A DNA stretch of 64,000 bases from Pantoea nemavictus (GCF_037479095.1 NZ_JBBGZW010000001.1:1178001-1242000), one strand, 5' to 3'. Counted from the first letter of the stretch, positions 1-9,447 are shown. Notes: a model not told the origin generated them from the letters alone. A program made the numbers and translations.

Positions 1-991
1 GCAAACTGCCGAGCGAGCTGCTGGTGGAGCCACCGGACGCCGTCAGCGTGATGCTAGGGAAGAAGGCGGCCCGCGCCGCGCCGATATTGGCGTTGGCCGC
101 TTTCAGCGTATGCTCAGCGGCCATGATATCCGGACGGCGCGTCAGCAGATCTGACGGCAATCCGGCGGGCGTGGCCGGGAACTGCCAGTGGGCATCGAGC
201 GTGGCGTGTGACAGCAGCGTGGCGGGCAGATCGGTGCCGACCAGCAGGCGCAGCGCATCAACATCCTGCCGCACCTGGCGCGTGTAGCTCGCCACGTCAG
301 CCTGCGCCGCGCGCACCGTGCTCTCGGCCTGCGCCAGATCCATCGCGCTGCTGGCGCCGCCGTTATAGCTGAGTTGGGTGATGCGATACGACTCCTGCTG
401 GCTTTGCGCAGTACGTTGCGCCAGATGTAGCAGATCGTTATCCGAGCTCAGCGTCAGCCACGCCGTCGCCACTTCCGAAATCAGTGAAATGCGCGTAGCG
501 CGTTCGGTGGCGGCGCTCGACAGGTAGGTTTCCTGCGCCTGATCGCTCAGGCTCTGCAGGCGGCCAAAGAAGTCCAGCTCCCATGAGGTGACGTTCAAAC
601 CGCTGTTGAGTTCGTGATAGGTCACCGCGCCGGTGCTTTTGGTGTTGTAGAGATTGGCCGGTTCATGCGCCGAGGTCTGGCTGGCGCTGGCGCTGATTGA
701 CGGCATCATCGCCGCGCGCTGCACCGTCACGCCCTGCTGCGCCTCTTCGACATTCAGCGCCGCCACGCGCAGGTCGCGGTTGTTGTCGAGCGACAGCTGA
801 ATCAGGTTGCGCAGCGTGGCATCGGTGAAGAAGTTCTGCCACGGCAGATCGGCGACGTTGCCGACCGGCGTTGGCTGGTCGTATTTGGCGTCCACCGGCA
901 TTGCCGGACGCTGATAGTGCGGCGCCAGCGTACAACCGGCCAGCACCAACGCCAGCGGCAACAGCGCCAGGCGGAGATTTTTACTGTTCAT
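1..991 (-). CDS. RND efflux outer-membrane factor lipoprotein (OprM/NodT family), 3' part outside window
   Basis: The reading frame begins at ATG 991 and runs open to the window edge, giving about 330 residues of a family that is usually 460-490 long. The N-terminus is a lipoprotein signal with lipobox LVLAGC (Cys20). Later segments such as WELDFFGRLQSLSDQAQ and AARAAFFPSITLTASGG are typical of OprM/CusC/NodT trimeric outer-membrane channels. It would form the outer-membrane duct for the pump and adaptor encoded just upstream on the same strand, from which it is separated by 634 bp of repeats. No -35/-10 was assigned in that gap. The family is certain; the substrate is not known. The end is truncated only by the window. 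Confidence 0.9.
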   Translation of the reverse strand, partial: MNSKNLRLALLPLALVLAGCTLAPHYQRPAMPVDAKYDQPTPVGNVADLPWQNFFTDATLRNLIQLSLDNNRDLRVAALNVEEAQQGVTVQRAAMMPSISASASQTSAHEPANLYNTKSTGAVTYHELNSGLNVTSWELDFFGRLQSLSDQAQETYLSSAATERATRISLISEVATAWLTLSSDNDLLHLAQRTAQSQQESYRITQLSYNGGASSAMDLAQAESTVRAAQADVASYTRQVRQDVDALRLLVGTDLPATLLSHATLDAHWQFPATPAGLPSDLLTRRPDIMAAEHTLKAANANIGAARAAFFPSITLTASGGSTSSSLGSL

Positions 992-1014
992 TGTCAATAT
1001 TCTCAATATGTTAT

Positions 1015-1574
1015 GCCGTGCAGTTTGCCAGGTGCGCATTAATGCGCACCCTACTAATACGAGCACGCTTCCGTAGCGGCGCGATTCATCGCGCTCCTTG
1101 ATGCCCGCATCTTGCCCATCCCGGCATTGCGCAATAAATTGCGCCGCTACAAGTACTCGCGCGCTTGATTTATGCCGCGACTCTTTGCGCCGTGCAGTTT
1201 GCCAGGTGCGCATTAATGCGCACCCTACTAATACGAGCACGCTTCCGTAGCGGCGCGATTCATCGCGCTCCTTGATGCCCGCATCTTGCCCATCCCGGCA
1301 TTGCGCAATAAATTGCGCCGCTACAAGTTCTTGTGCGCTTGATTTATGCCGCGCCTCTTTGCGCCGTGCAGTTTGCCAGTGCGCATTAATGCGCACTCTA
1401 CTAATACGAGCACGCTTCCGTAGCGGCGCGATTCATCGCGCTCCTTGATGCCCGCATCTTGCCCATCCCGGCATTGCGCAATAAATTGCGCCGCTACAAG
1501 TACTCGCGCGCTTGATTTATGCCGCGACTCTTTGCGCCGTGCGATTTGCCAGGTGCGCATTAATGCGCACCCTA
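1015..1574. repeat. 174-bp tandem repeat, about 3.2 copies
   Basis: Units begin at 1015, 1189, 1363 and 1536 (spacings 174, 174 and 173), each starting GCCGTGC(A/G). The last copy stops after about 40 bp. Each unit holds two palindromes: GGTGCGCATTAATGCGCACC, and a longer one whose ends read GTAGCGGCGCGATTCATCGC and GCGCAATAAATTGCGCCGC. The copies differ at only a few positions. The array fills the gap between the pump gene and the outer-membrane factor gene of one efflux operon. Confidence 0.93.
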
Positions 1575-1599
1575 CGTAACACCTCACTGCGTCTCACAC

Positions 1600-1621
1600 G
1601 TAGGGTCGCCATTCATGGCGA
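1600..1621. repeat. Short palindrome of the GGTCGCCATTNATGGCGACC family
   Basis: An inverted repeat (TAGGGTCGCCATTCATGGCG ACC) lies immediately 3' of the pump gene stop. Relatives occur at 6161-6181, 40736-40761, 41746-41769, 41808-41836 and 56910-56931, mostly beside gene ends. This is a dispersed REP-like family. Confidence 0.75.
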
Positions 1622-1625
1622 CCGC

Positions 1626-4600
1626 TTAACGCTCTTGCGCGACCTCTGGGGATGTTTTTTTCTTGCGCGCAAACAGCTGTGAAACCACCACGTAAAACAT
1701 CGGCACAAAGAAGATGGCGAGGAAGGTGGCGGTGATCATGCCGCCCGCCACTGCGGTGCCGATCGAGTGCTGGCTGCCCGCGCCTGCGCCGTTAGAAATG
1801 GTGAGCGGCAGCACGCCGAGGATAAACGCCATTGAAGTCATGATGATTGGCCGGATACGCAGCCGCGCCGCTTCTACCGCCGCTTCCACCAGCGTTTTGC
1901 CTTCGTGCTCATGCAGCTCTTTGGCGAACTCGACGATCAGGATGGCGTTTTTCGCCGCCAGCCCCACCGTGGTCAGCAAGCCCACCTGGAAGAACACATC
2001 ATTCTGCAAACCGCGCAGCAGCACCGCGCTGATGGTGCCGAGGATGCCGAGCGGCACCACCATGATCACCGAGAACGGAATCGACCAGCTCTCATACAGC
2101 GCCGCCAGACACAGGAACACCACCACAATCGAGATCAGATAGAGCTGGGTAGTTTGGCTACCGGACGCGTGCTCCTCATAGGAAATGCCGTACCACTGCA
2201 CGCGGAAACCGTGCGGCAGCTGTTTCGCCAGCTGTTCTACCGCTTTCATGGCTTCGCCGGTACTTTGGCCCGGCGCAGGTGACCCAAGGATCTCCTCGGC
2301 GGTTAAGCCGTTAAAGCGTTCGAAGTGTGGCGATCCGTACACCCATTTGCCCGAGGCAAAGGCGGAGAATGGCACCATGCTGCCGCTGCTGTTGCGGAAG
2401 TACCATTTATCCAGATCCGATGGCGTAACGCGGGAATCCGCTTTGCCCATCAGATACACCTCTTTCACGCGGCCGTTGTACATGAACTGATCGATGTAGC
2501 TGGAGCCCCACGCCACCGACAAGGTGTTGTTGATATCGGTCATGCTCAGGCCGAGCGCGCTGGCCTTCTCGTCATTGATCTCCAGTTGATACTGCGGTTC
2601 ATCCTCCAGCCCGTTGAGGCGCACCTGCGCCAGATGCGGATCGTTGTTCGCCAGCGTAATCAACTGATGCGTGGCATCCATCATCTGCTGATGGCTGTGC
2701 GCGCCGGTGTCCTGCAGATAGAGATCGAAACCGGTGGCGTTGCCCAGCTCCATCACCGCTGGCGGCACCATGGCGAAGATTTTGGCGTTCTGATAGTTGG
2801 CGAAGTGCGCCATCACGCGGTTGGCGAGATCCTGCACGCTTTGCCCGCTGTGGGTACGATCGCCCCAATCTTTCAGCCGCACGAAGGCCATGGCGTTGCT
2901 CTGGCCGCGACCGGCAAAGTTAAAGCCCGCCACGCCAAAAGTGGTGGTCACCACCGAGGCTTCGTTCTGCTCCAGATAGGCGTTGAGATCGTTAATCACC
3001 TGCTGGGTACGCTGTGACGAGGCGTTCACCGGCAGCGTCATCTGCACCATCATCAGGCCCTGATCTTCCGCTGGTAGAAAGGTGGTGGGTACGCGGGTGA
3101 ACAAAAAGCCCGTCACGCCGACGATAGCCAGATAGATCACCAGAAACAGGCCGCGACGGGAGATCACTTTGCTGACGCCATTGGTGTAATGCATTGCGCC
3201 GCTATCAAACTTGCGGTTGAACCAGCCGGCGAAGCCAGTGGTTTTGTGCTCCGCCGCCGCCGGTTTCAGCAGGGTGGCGCACAGCGCCGGGGTGAAGATC
3301 AGCGCCATGATCACCGACAGCGCCATCGCCGAGACGATAGTGATGGAGAACTGGCGGTAGATCACACCGGTTGATCCGGAGAAGAACGCCATCGGCAGCA
3401 GCACCGCCGACAGCACCAGCGCGATGCCAAACAGCGCGCCCTGAATCTGCTGCATCGATTTGATAGTGGCGGCTTTTGGGTCGAGCTGCTCTTCGTGCAT
3501 TACGCGCTCGACGTTCTCCACCACCACAATCGCATCATCCACCAACAGCCCGATGGCCAGCACCATGCCGAACATGGTTAAGGTGTTAATGCTGTAACCA
3601 AACGCCGACAGAATGCCGAAGGTACCGAGCAGCACCACCGGCACCACCAGCGTGGTGATCAGCGTAGCGCGCAGGTTTTGCAGGAAGATCAGCATCACGA
3701 AGAACACTAAAACTACCGCTTCAATCAGCGTTTTTACCACCTCTTCAATCGAGGCGCTGACCACCGGCGAGGTGTCGTACGGGTACTGAATCTCGACGTT
3801 ATCCGGCAGCGACTCTTTTAAGTCGGCGATGGTTTGCCGCACCGCTTTGGCGGTATCCAGTTCGTTAGCACCGGTTGCCAGACGCAGCGCGATACCGGCG
3901 GCGGGCTTGCCGTTCAGCGTGGCATCAATACCGTAGCTCTGCGGCCCCAACGCCACGCTGGCCACATCTTTCAGCCGCACCTGCGAGCCATCGCTGTTCA
4001 CTTTCAGCAGCACATTCTCAAACTGCTGCACGCTAGTGAAACGGGTTTTGCCGAGGATCGTCGCCTCGGTTTTCGCGCCCTGAATGGTCGGCAAACCGCC
4101 GAGCGAACCGGACGAGACCTGCACGTTCTGGTTATCAATCGCGGTGGTGACATCGCTGGGGATCAGGTTGTATTTGTACAGCCTGGCCGGATCGAGCCAG
4201 ATGCGCATCGCGTACTCCGATCCCAGCACCATAAAGTCACCGACGCCCGGCGTGCGCGAGATCGGATCTTCCAGCTTCGACACCAGCATGTCGGCGAGAT
4301 CGCCGTTGGTCAGCTTGCCGTCTTTTGAGATCAGCCCGATCACCATCATGAAGTTTTTCTGGTACTTACGGATGCGGATCCCTTGCTGCGTCACGTCGGT
4401 GGGCAGCTGCGACTCCGCCAGCGACACGCGATCCTGCACCTGCACCTGAGCGATATCGGGATTGATGCCCTGATTAAAGGTGGCGATGATCTGCGCGCTG
4501 CCGTCCGAGGCGCTGCTTGATTCCAGATAGCGCAAACCATCCAGACCATTGAGCTGCTGCTCAATCACCTGCACCACGGTGTTTTGCGTGGTTTCGGCGC

Positions 4601-4757
4601 TGGCCCCCGGATAGGTCACCGAAATAGAGACCGCAGGCGCGGAGATATTGGGATATTGATTGACCGGCAGGCTGATGGCAGCAATGGCGCCCACCAGCAT
4701 CACGATAATCGCAATAACCCAGGCAAAGATCGGACGTTCAATAAAAAACTTCGACAT
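1626..4757 (-). CDS. RND multidrug efflux pump, inner-membrane proton/drug antiporter (HAE1/AcrB family)
   Basis: At 1043 aa it has the AcrB-type length. It begins MSKFFIERPIFAWVIAII, the classical first transmembrane helix. Helix 4 carries the proton-relay aspartates in GLLVDDAIVVVENVERVMHE, and the helix-10 lysine is in GLAAKNAILIVEFAKE. The C-terminal half repeats the fold with a second block of helices. The protein should form the trimeric pump that binds drugs in its periplasmic porter domain and passes them to the outer-membrane channel. The ATG lies 9 bp after the adaptor stop, so the two are one transcript. It is close to AcrB/AcrF/MexB/AdeB-type pumps, but I cannot name the ortholog or the substrates. 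No regulator gene is in the window. Confidence 0.96.
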   Translation of the reverse strand: MSKFFIERPIFAWVIAIIVMLVGAIAAISLPVNQYPNISAPAVSISVTYPGASAETTQNTVVQVIEQQLNGLDGLRYLESSSASDGSAQIIATFNQGINPDIAQVQVQDRVSLAESQLPTDVTQQGIRIRKYQKNFMMVIGLISKDGKLTNGDLADMLVSKLEDPISRTPGVGDFMVLGSEYAMRIWLDPARLYKYNLIPSDVTTAIDNQNVQVSSGSLGGLPTIQGAKTEATILGKTRFTSVQQFENVLLKVNSDGSQVRLKDVASVALGPQSYGIDATLNGKPAAGIALRLATGANELDTAKAVRQTIADLKESLPDNVEIQYPYDTSPVVSASIEEVVKTLIEAVVLVFFVMLIFLQNLRATLITTLVVPVVLLGTFGILSAFGYSINTLTMFGMVLAIGLLVDDAIVVVENVERVMHEEQLDPKAATIKSMQQIQGALFGIALVLSAVLLPMAFFSGSTGVIYRQFSITIVSAMALSVIMALIFTPALCATLLKPAAAEHKTTGFAGWFNRKFDSGAMHYTNGVSKVISRRGLFLVIYLAIVGVTGFLFTRVPTTFLPAEDQGLMMVQMTLPVNASSQRTQQVINDLNAYLEQNEASVVTTTFGVAGFNFAGRGQSNAMAFVRLKDWGDRTHSGQSVQDLANRVMAHFANYQNAKIFAMVPPAVMELGNATGFDLYLQDTGAHSHQQMMDATHQLITLANNDPHLAQVRLNGLEDEPQYQLEINDEKASALGLSMTDINNTLSVAWGSSYIDQFMYNGRVKEVYLMGKADSRVTPSDLDKWYFRNSSGSMVPFSAFASGKWVYGSPHFERFNGLTAEEILGSPAPGQSTGEAMKAVEQLAKQLPHGFRVQWYGISYEEHASGSQTTQLYLISIVVVFLCLAALYESWSIPFSVIMVVPLGILGTISAVLLRGLQNDVFFQVGLLTTVGLAAKNAILIVEFAKELHEHEGKTLVEAAVEAARLRIRPIIMTSMAFILGVLPLTISNGAGAGSQHSIGTAVAGGMITATFLAIFFVPMFYVVVSQLFARKKKTSPEVAQER

Positions 4758-4766
4758 GCCGCCCCC

Positions 4767-5903
4767 TTATTGCGCTGCTGCGTCGGTCATTGACAGACTG
4801 ACCGCATTGGCGGATGGCGTGTCGTTGGTGTTGGCGGCGGCGGTGGTGACTTTCACCCCGCTGCGCACGCTTTGCAGGTTATTCACCACCACGTTTTCCC
4901 CCTGCTGCAGGCCCGACGTCACCAGCCATTCTCCTTTGATCATCTCGCCGGTGTGGATGCTGCGCTGCTCGATGGTGTTGTCGCTTTTCACCACGAAGAC
5001 ATACGGCTGACCTTTGCTGTCATGCATGATCGCCTCCTGCGGCAGCAAAATGCCCTGCTGCTGAATGCCCTGCGGGAAGCTGGCGTGCACGTACATGCCG
5101 GGCAGCAGTTCGTTGTGCGCGTTGGGGAACACCGCGCGCAGCACCACGGTGCCGGTGGCGGTATCGACGTTCACTTCTGAAAACGCCAGCTTGCCCTGCT
5201 CGCCGTACTGGCTGTTGTCTTCCAGCGTTAAGCCCACCGCGGCGGTATTGTCATCCACTTTGGCAATTTTGCCGTCGGCCAGCGCGCGGCGCAGACGCAA
5301 CAGATCGGTTGCCGATTCGCTGACATCGACGTAGATCGGATCGAGCTGGGTAATGGTGGCGAGATAGTCGGTTTGACCGTTGGTGACCAGCGCACCGGCG
5401 GTATACAGCGAACGGCTGATGTGGCCGGCAATCGGCGCTTTCACCAGCGTGTAATCGAGGTTGACCTTAGCGGTTTCCACATCGGCCTGCGCTTCGCGCG
5501 CGGCGGCGACGGCATCGTCGTAAGTTTGCTGGCTGATGGCATGCGCGCTGGCCAGCGGCTGATAGCGTTTCACCACCATCGCATCGTTTTGCCAGGTTGC
5601 CATCGCCTTGTCGTAGGCCGCTTTGTAGGTGGCGGGATCGATCTGATACAGCGGCTGACCGACTTTCACTTCGCCGCCTTCGGTGAACAGGATTTTCTCA
5701 ATCACGCCGCTGACCTGCGGACGCACCTGCGCGGTACGCACCGCCGTGGTTCGGCCCGGCAGTTGAGTGACAAGCGTAACGGGTTGCGCTTTCAGGTTCA
5801 CAACACCAACCTGCGGCGTTGCGGGTGCGGCGGGCTTGGCTCCGCCCTGGTCACAGGCTGCCAGTAAAAACACCGCGCTGGCAGAAAGAAGTTTCAGGCG
5901 CAT
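4767..5903 (-). CDS. RND efflux periplasmic adaptor (membrane fusion protein, AcrA/MexA family)
   Basis: The protein is 378 aa with lipobox LLAAC (Cys17), so it is probably lipid-anchored in the inner membrane facing the periplasm. The order is short beta strands, the lipoyl half-motif around GEVKVGQPLYQIDPATYKAA, an alpha-helical hairpin (about residues 95-160), the second lipoyl half ending VKAPIAGHISRSLY, then beta-barrel and membrane-proximal domains (GLTLEDNSQYGEQGKLAFSE). It should link the pump to the outer-membrane factor. It is the first gene of the three-gene operon. The start ATG at 5903 is preceded by AGAGAA. The upstream 600 bp contain repeats and no divergent regulator, which is unusual for this type of operon. 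Confidence 0.95.
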   Translation of the reverse strand: MRLKLLSASAVFLLAACDQGGAKPAAPATPQVGVVNLKAQPVTLVTQLPGRTTAVRTAQVRPQVSGVIEKILFTEGGEVKVGQPLYQIDPATYKAAYDKAMATWQNDAMVVKRYQPLASAHAISQQTYDDAVAAAREAQADVETAKVNLDYTLVKAPIAGHISRSLYTAGALVTNGQTDYLATITQLDPIYVDVSESATDLLRLRRALADGKIAKVDDNTAAVGLTLEDNSQYGEQGKLAFSEVNVDTATGTVVLRAVFPNAHNELLPGMYVHASFPQGIQQQGILLPQEAIMHDSKGQPYVFVVKSDNTIEQRSIHTGEMIKGEWLVTSGLQQGENVVVNNLQSVRSGVKVTTAAANTNDTPSANAVSLSMTDAAAQ

Positions 5904-6244
5904 AGTTATTCTCTAAAAGATAGGAGGTGAATAGTCACGAAGGGAATGACTCTGGAGTGTCATTGTAGGGAGGCGGGAAACGCGCGGTTGTTAAGGTTGC
6001 GTAAAATATATTTTCCAAAGGAAAATGGTAAACCTTCCGTGCGATAAATCGTTGGAATTTTTAGCGTTTTGTGGGTTTCACAGCGTACGACCATCATCCC
6101 ATTCGGACTCACCGGTTTTGTATTACGACAATCATCACATCCGGACTCACCGGTTTTGTAGGGGCGCCATTAATGGCGACCGGCAAACTGCTCGGCACGA
6201 CTTTCGTTCGCCCTCGGCGGAGGTCAGCCTGAAATTTTGCATAT
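5904..6244. other. Intergenic DNA between efflux operon and adhesin genes
   Basis: No coding region is supported here. It contains a 19-bp direct repeat (CGGACTCACCGGTTTTGTA at 6104-6122 and 6142-6160), followed by a GGGGCGCCATTAATGGCGAC C palindrome at 6161-6181 of the family also seen at 1600. The efflux operon promoter should lie just 5' of 5903 on the minus strand, but I see no convincing box. Confidence 0.6.
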
Positions 6245-6380
6245 GCTCGCTGTCCCCCATCCCGGCCTTCCCCCGCCAGCGGGGGAAGGAGACGCTGCCA
6301 GATGCCGCTCCCCAACGCACATCTGGCAGCGTCTTCCTCCCCCATTTATGGGGGAGGACCGAGGAGGGGGATAGCGAGCA
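6245..6380. repeat. ~135-bp cloverleaf-like palindromic element, copy 1 of 4
   Basis: From the left edge: GCTGTCCCCCATCCCGG, a hairpin (CTTCCCCCGCCAGCGGGGG), an inner arm CAGATG...CATCTG, a second hairpin with CTCCCCCATTTATGGGGGAG, then CCGAGGAGGGGGATAGC closing the outer stem. Similar elements are at 12079-12215, 23142-23278 and 28636-28777. It contains no ORF of its own. Its outer ends pair with each other and each half folds locally, which suggests a miniature inverted-repeat or REP/BIME type element. Confidence 0.85.
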
Positions 6381-6390
6381 CCAGATTTAT

Positions 6391-6513
6391 CCCCTTCAGG
6401 AGCAGACGTTTCTCATACGTCCTTTGCATCGTTTTTAGGCATTCTCCTAATCCAGGTCACTAGCGGCCGCTAAATCCACAACTTTTACCCATTCCACATC
6501 AGGTAACGCATGT
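6391..6513 (+). promoter_or_regulatory. Conserved leader of adhesin gene 1
   Basis: About 120 bp directly 5' of the first adhesin gene are nearly identical to 9325-9447 before the second adhesin gene, including CACTAGCGGCCGCTAAATCC (a NotI site inside a longer palindrome) and CATTCCACATCAGGTAACGC just before the start. The conservation of non-coding leader suggests shared promoter and translation signals. No clear -35/-10 was assigned. Confidence 0.7.
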
Positions 6514-9072
6514 ATGAAAATCAATAAGCTTTTCGACCCGATCGAAACCTTTGTTGCAGAGTTCGCCACCGGCAAGATCGCCTTTGAATCCCAGGAGGAT
6601 GCTCGCGATCCTGACGAAGCAGGCGTCGTGGTGCACATCATCATCAACGATCAGCACTTCTCCACCGTCATCGAGGAAGACGGCAACTGGCACTGGACCG
6701 CGCCGGAAGACTTACCGGACGGCACCTACAACGCCGTGATGTACAACGTTGACAAGGGCGGCTTGCAGTCGGAAGACTACACCCCGCTCAGCATCGTGGT
6801 TGATACCAAGCCGCCCGTCGCACCAACCCTGCTTAATCTGTTTGATGACGTCGGCGAAACCGGCAGCTTCGATAAAGGCGGCATCACCGATGACACCCGT
6901 CCAACCCTGACCGGCGTGGCGCAAAAAGGCACCACCGTTTATCTGTTGGATGAAGCAGGCAACAAGCTCGGCAGCGCCGTGGCGGATAAAGAAAGCGGTA
7001 TCTGGACCATCGAGCCGTCCGCAGACCTGAAAGAAGGTGCCAATTCCCTGCGCCTGCGTTCTGATGAGATGTTCGCGAACAAGCTGCGTGAAGGCGTGAT
7101 TTCGGATGCGTTCGTGATTAACGTCGAGGGCGGCACGCCACAACCGGTGACCGTTGAGATTACCGGCGCAGAGGACAACTTCGGCACCGCCACCGGTGAC
7201 CTGAAAAACGGCGCCATCACCGATGACCAGACGCCAATCCTCAAAGGCACCGTCACTGGCGGCGACAGCGTTACCGTTTACTACCGCCTTACAGGCACGT
7301 CCGGCGCGTGGATCCCCGGCGGCGCGGCCACCGTGACCGGCGACAGCTGGAGCTGGGAAGCGGGCAGCAACATCGCCGCCGGTAAGTACGATTTCGAGGC
7401 GCGCAACGGCGACGTCAGCTCGGCGCAGTTTGTGCTGGAGCTGGTCGAGAGCAGCAATATCGGTACGAAAACCACCATCGTTGACGCCTGGGATGACGTG
7501 GGCACCACCGGCAAGCTGGCGAGCGGCGCGATCACCGACGACTTCAAACCTACCCTGCGCGGACGCGGTGAAGCCAACAGCATTGTTTATATTGATGCGG
7601 ACCATCCACTGCTGACGACCCCAAGAAAATACTCGGCAAAGGTTAATGCATCTGGCAACTGGGAATTTACGCCAACCAGTAACCTGACTACCGGCAGCTG
7701 GTCATTCCAGGTGAAGAAAGACGCCAACGCGACACCGGGCACTGCATTTAAGTTGATTCTGGAAGGCGCGGGGGCTGCGGGACCAGATATTGAGAAAGCC
7801 CATGATGACTTTGGAACAAAAAAAGACCTGATAAGCGGTGAAACCACCGACGACCTGACGCCGACACTCAGCGGTACTGGCACGGCGAACACCACCATTA
7901 CGCTGCGCACCACTCTTAACGGCAAAAATACCAATTACAACGTTGAAGTTAATGATGAGGGCGAATGGAATTGGACGCCGAAAAAAGATCTGGCAGAAGG
8001 TGACTGGACATTTAAGGTTAAAAAAGAAGGCGGAACCAAATGGGAAAGTGCCTTTGATTTGACACTTAAGAGCGGAGGTTCTAATTCGGGAATTATCGAT
8101 TTTGAACATCCACCAGAAGATTTTCCTGTTGTCATTGCGGATCTTAAATACTATGATGAATATATAATATTCTTATCTTATTACCCTAATTTAGCTAAAA
8201 TTGTCGAGATTGATTCAGGCCCATTAAATTTCGGGAGTAAAGTTCTTGAATTTACGCCACGACTGTCCAATCATTCTTTCGGAATAGCTACCAGCTATAC
8301 TCCTGATTTAATTCCAAAGCCGAATACAAAAAAAATAACAAGCTTTAATTTCCAAGTTTACAATCCCACAGGATCAGATTTACAACTCATCATTGATTCA
8401 CATACAGGAGCAAAAAATCAATATTCCGGCAGATTTACTTTTACCATACCCGCAGGAAAATCAGTTAATATTAGTGAATTAAGCTTTATTAACGTAGATT
8501 TTAAAGTTGGTCTTACTGAACTTGTTTTTCACGCACCTATAAACGGAAAAGAAAATATTTTCTGGATTGATAACATAAATTATGGTTTTGCTAGCCGAGA
8601 TACTTCAAGCCAATTTACTGCTGAAGACGACGACACCGTCCACACCCTCGCCGCCATCGACGATCTCACCTCGTCCGCCATTATCGGCCACGAAGGTCAG
8701 ACCGACGAACTGTATCTGACCGGCCACGATCAGCTGCTGGATCTCAGCGCGCACAGCGCTCAAATCCAGTCGGTTGAAGTGTTCGATATCAGCGGCGACG
8801 GCGATAACACCCTGGTGGTGGATATCAACAGCCTGCTGCAGCACGGCGAGAAAAACCTGTTTATCGACGACGGCAAAACCCAGCTGCTGGTGCGCGGTGA
8901 TGCGGGCGATACCGTGCAGCTGAAAGATATCCTGCCGGAAGGCAGCGACGTCAGCGAGTGGGTGCATCAGGACGGCACCGTCACCGTTGCCGGTGTTGAG
9001 TACAACGTTTATAGCCACGGCGATAACGCCGAGCTCCTTATCCAGCAAGGCGTTAAAACCGAACTGGTGTAA
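6514..9072 (+). CDS. Large Ig-like-repeat surface protein (adhesin-like), first of tandem pair
   Basis: The protein has 852 residues. Residues 1-105 form an N-terminal module without a signal peptide (begins MKINKLFDPIETFV). Four bacterial Ig-like repeats of about 100 residues then start near 110, 214, 322 and 428, each opening with a DDxG...G.(I/T)TDD..P.L.G pattern and ending G.W.W.P...L..G.(W/Y).F. Residues about 527-705 form a unique domain ending FWIDNINYGF, encoded by strikingly AT-rich DNA (8095-8625). Residues 705-852 form a C-terminal module (VEVFDISGDGDNTLVVDI, FIDDGKTQLLVRGDAGD, VAGVEYNVYSHGD) of the sort found near the C-terminus of type I secreted Ig-repeat/RTX adhesins. Secretion by a type I system is an inference; no ABC exporter is in the window. 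Confidence 0.85.
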   Translation: MKINKLFDPIETFVAEFATGKIAFESQEDARDPDEAGVVVHIIINDQHFSTVIEEDGNWHWTAPEDLPDGTYNAVMYNVDKGGLQSEDYTPLSIVVDTKPPVAPTLLNLFDDVGETGSFDKGGITDDTRPTLTGVAQKGTTVYLLDEAGNKLGSAVADKESGIWTIEPSADLKEGANSLRLRSDEMFANKLREGVISDAFVINVEGGTPQPVTVEITGAEDNFGTATGDLKNGAITDDQTPILKGTVTGGDSVTVYYRLTGTSGAWIPGGAATVTGDSWSWEAGSNIAAGKYDFEARNGDVSSAQFVLELVESSNIGTKTTIVDAWDDVGTTGKLASGAITDDFKPTLRGRGEANSIVYIDADHPLLTTPRKYSAKVNASGNWEFTPTSNLTTGSWSFQVKKDANATPGTAFKLILEGAGAAGPDIEKAHDDFGTKKDLISGETTDDLTPTLSGTGTANTTITLRTTLNGKNTNYNVEVNDEGEWNWTPKKDLAEGDWTFKVKKEGGTKWESAFDLTLKSGGSNSGIIDFEHPPEDFPVVIADLKYYDEYIIFLSYYPNLAKIVEIDSGPLNFGSKVLEFTPRLSNHSFGIATSYTPDLIPKPNTKKITSFNFQVYNPTGSDLQLIIDSHTGAKNQYSGRFTFTIPAGKSVNISELSFINVDFKVGLTELVFHAPINGKENIFWIDNINYGFASRDTSSQFTAEDDDTVHTLAAIDDLTSSAIIGHEGQTDELYLTGHDQLLDLSAHSAQIQSVEVFDISGDGDNTLVVDINSLLQHGEKNLFIDDGKTQLLVRGDAGDTVQLKDILPEGSDVSEWVHQDGTVTVAGVEYNVYSHGDNAELLIQQGVKTELV

Positions 9073-9126
9073 TAAAGCAGTACCCTTAACTTCGTTTATG
9101 TATTCAGACGCACACAGCAATAACCC

Positions 9127-9154
9127 AAAGCCACACTTCGGTGTGGCTTTTTTT
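9127..9154 (+). terminator. Rho-independent terminator of adhesin gene 1
   Basis: The stem AAGCCACAC-TTCG-GTGTGGCTT with a stable UUCG loop is followed by seven or more T, 55 bp after the stop. It is identical in stem to 12010-12037. Confidence 0.95.
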
Positions 9155-9173
9155 ATTGATATTTGCACCAACC

Positions 9174-9251
9174 GTAGCGGCGCAATTTATTGCGCAATAC
9201 CCGGATGGGCACGGTGCCACCATAAATACGCGCGATAAATCGCGCCGCTAC
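9174..9251. repeat. REP-like palindrome pair (GTAGCGGCGCAATTTATTGCGC family)
   Basis: The left arm GTAGCGGCGCAATTTATTGC and the right arm GCGCGATAAATCGCGCCGC TAC are inverted with respect to each other around a short spacer. This is the same family as in the tandem array at 1015-1574 and at 18147-18186 and 34752-34816. Confidence 0.85.
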
Positions 9252-9324
9252 AAAACCTGCGGTGACTGAATTGCGCACCAAACTGAATGCGATTACGCCG
9301 TTAATGGCGACCTGCCCACATCTC

Positions 9325-9447
9325 CCCGCAAGGAGCAGACATTTCTCATACGTCCTTTGCGCCGTTTTTAGGCATTCTCCTAATCCAGGTCACTAGCGGC
9401 CGCTAAATCCATAACTTATTACCCATTCCACATCAGGTAACGCATAG
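9325..9447 (+). promoter_or_regulatory. Conserved leader of adhesin gene 2
   Basis: This is a near copy of 6391-6513, including the TAGCGGCCGC palindrome and the CATCAGGTAACGCAT stretch before the start codon. The AGGT lies 11-13 bases from the ATG, so ribosome binding may be weak or non-standard in both genes. Confidence 0.7.

Noticed and set aside
1015..1574. Possible CRISPR array
   Set aside because: The repeat unit is 174 bp with no alternating unique spacers and no cas genes.
1321..1587. Small minus-strand frame in the tandem repeat
   Set aside because: It is built wholly from repeat DNA and reads through palindromes.
6712..7605. A 297-codon minus-strand frame within adhesin gene 1
   Set aside because: It comes from the repeat-rich composition on the opposite strand; similar shadows are present opposite gene 2.
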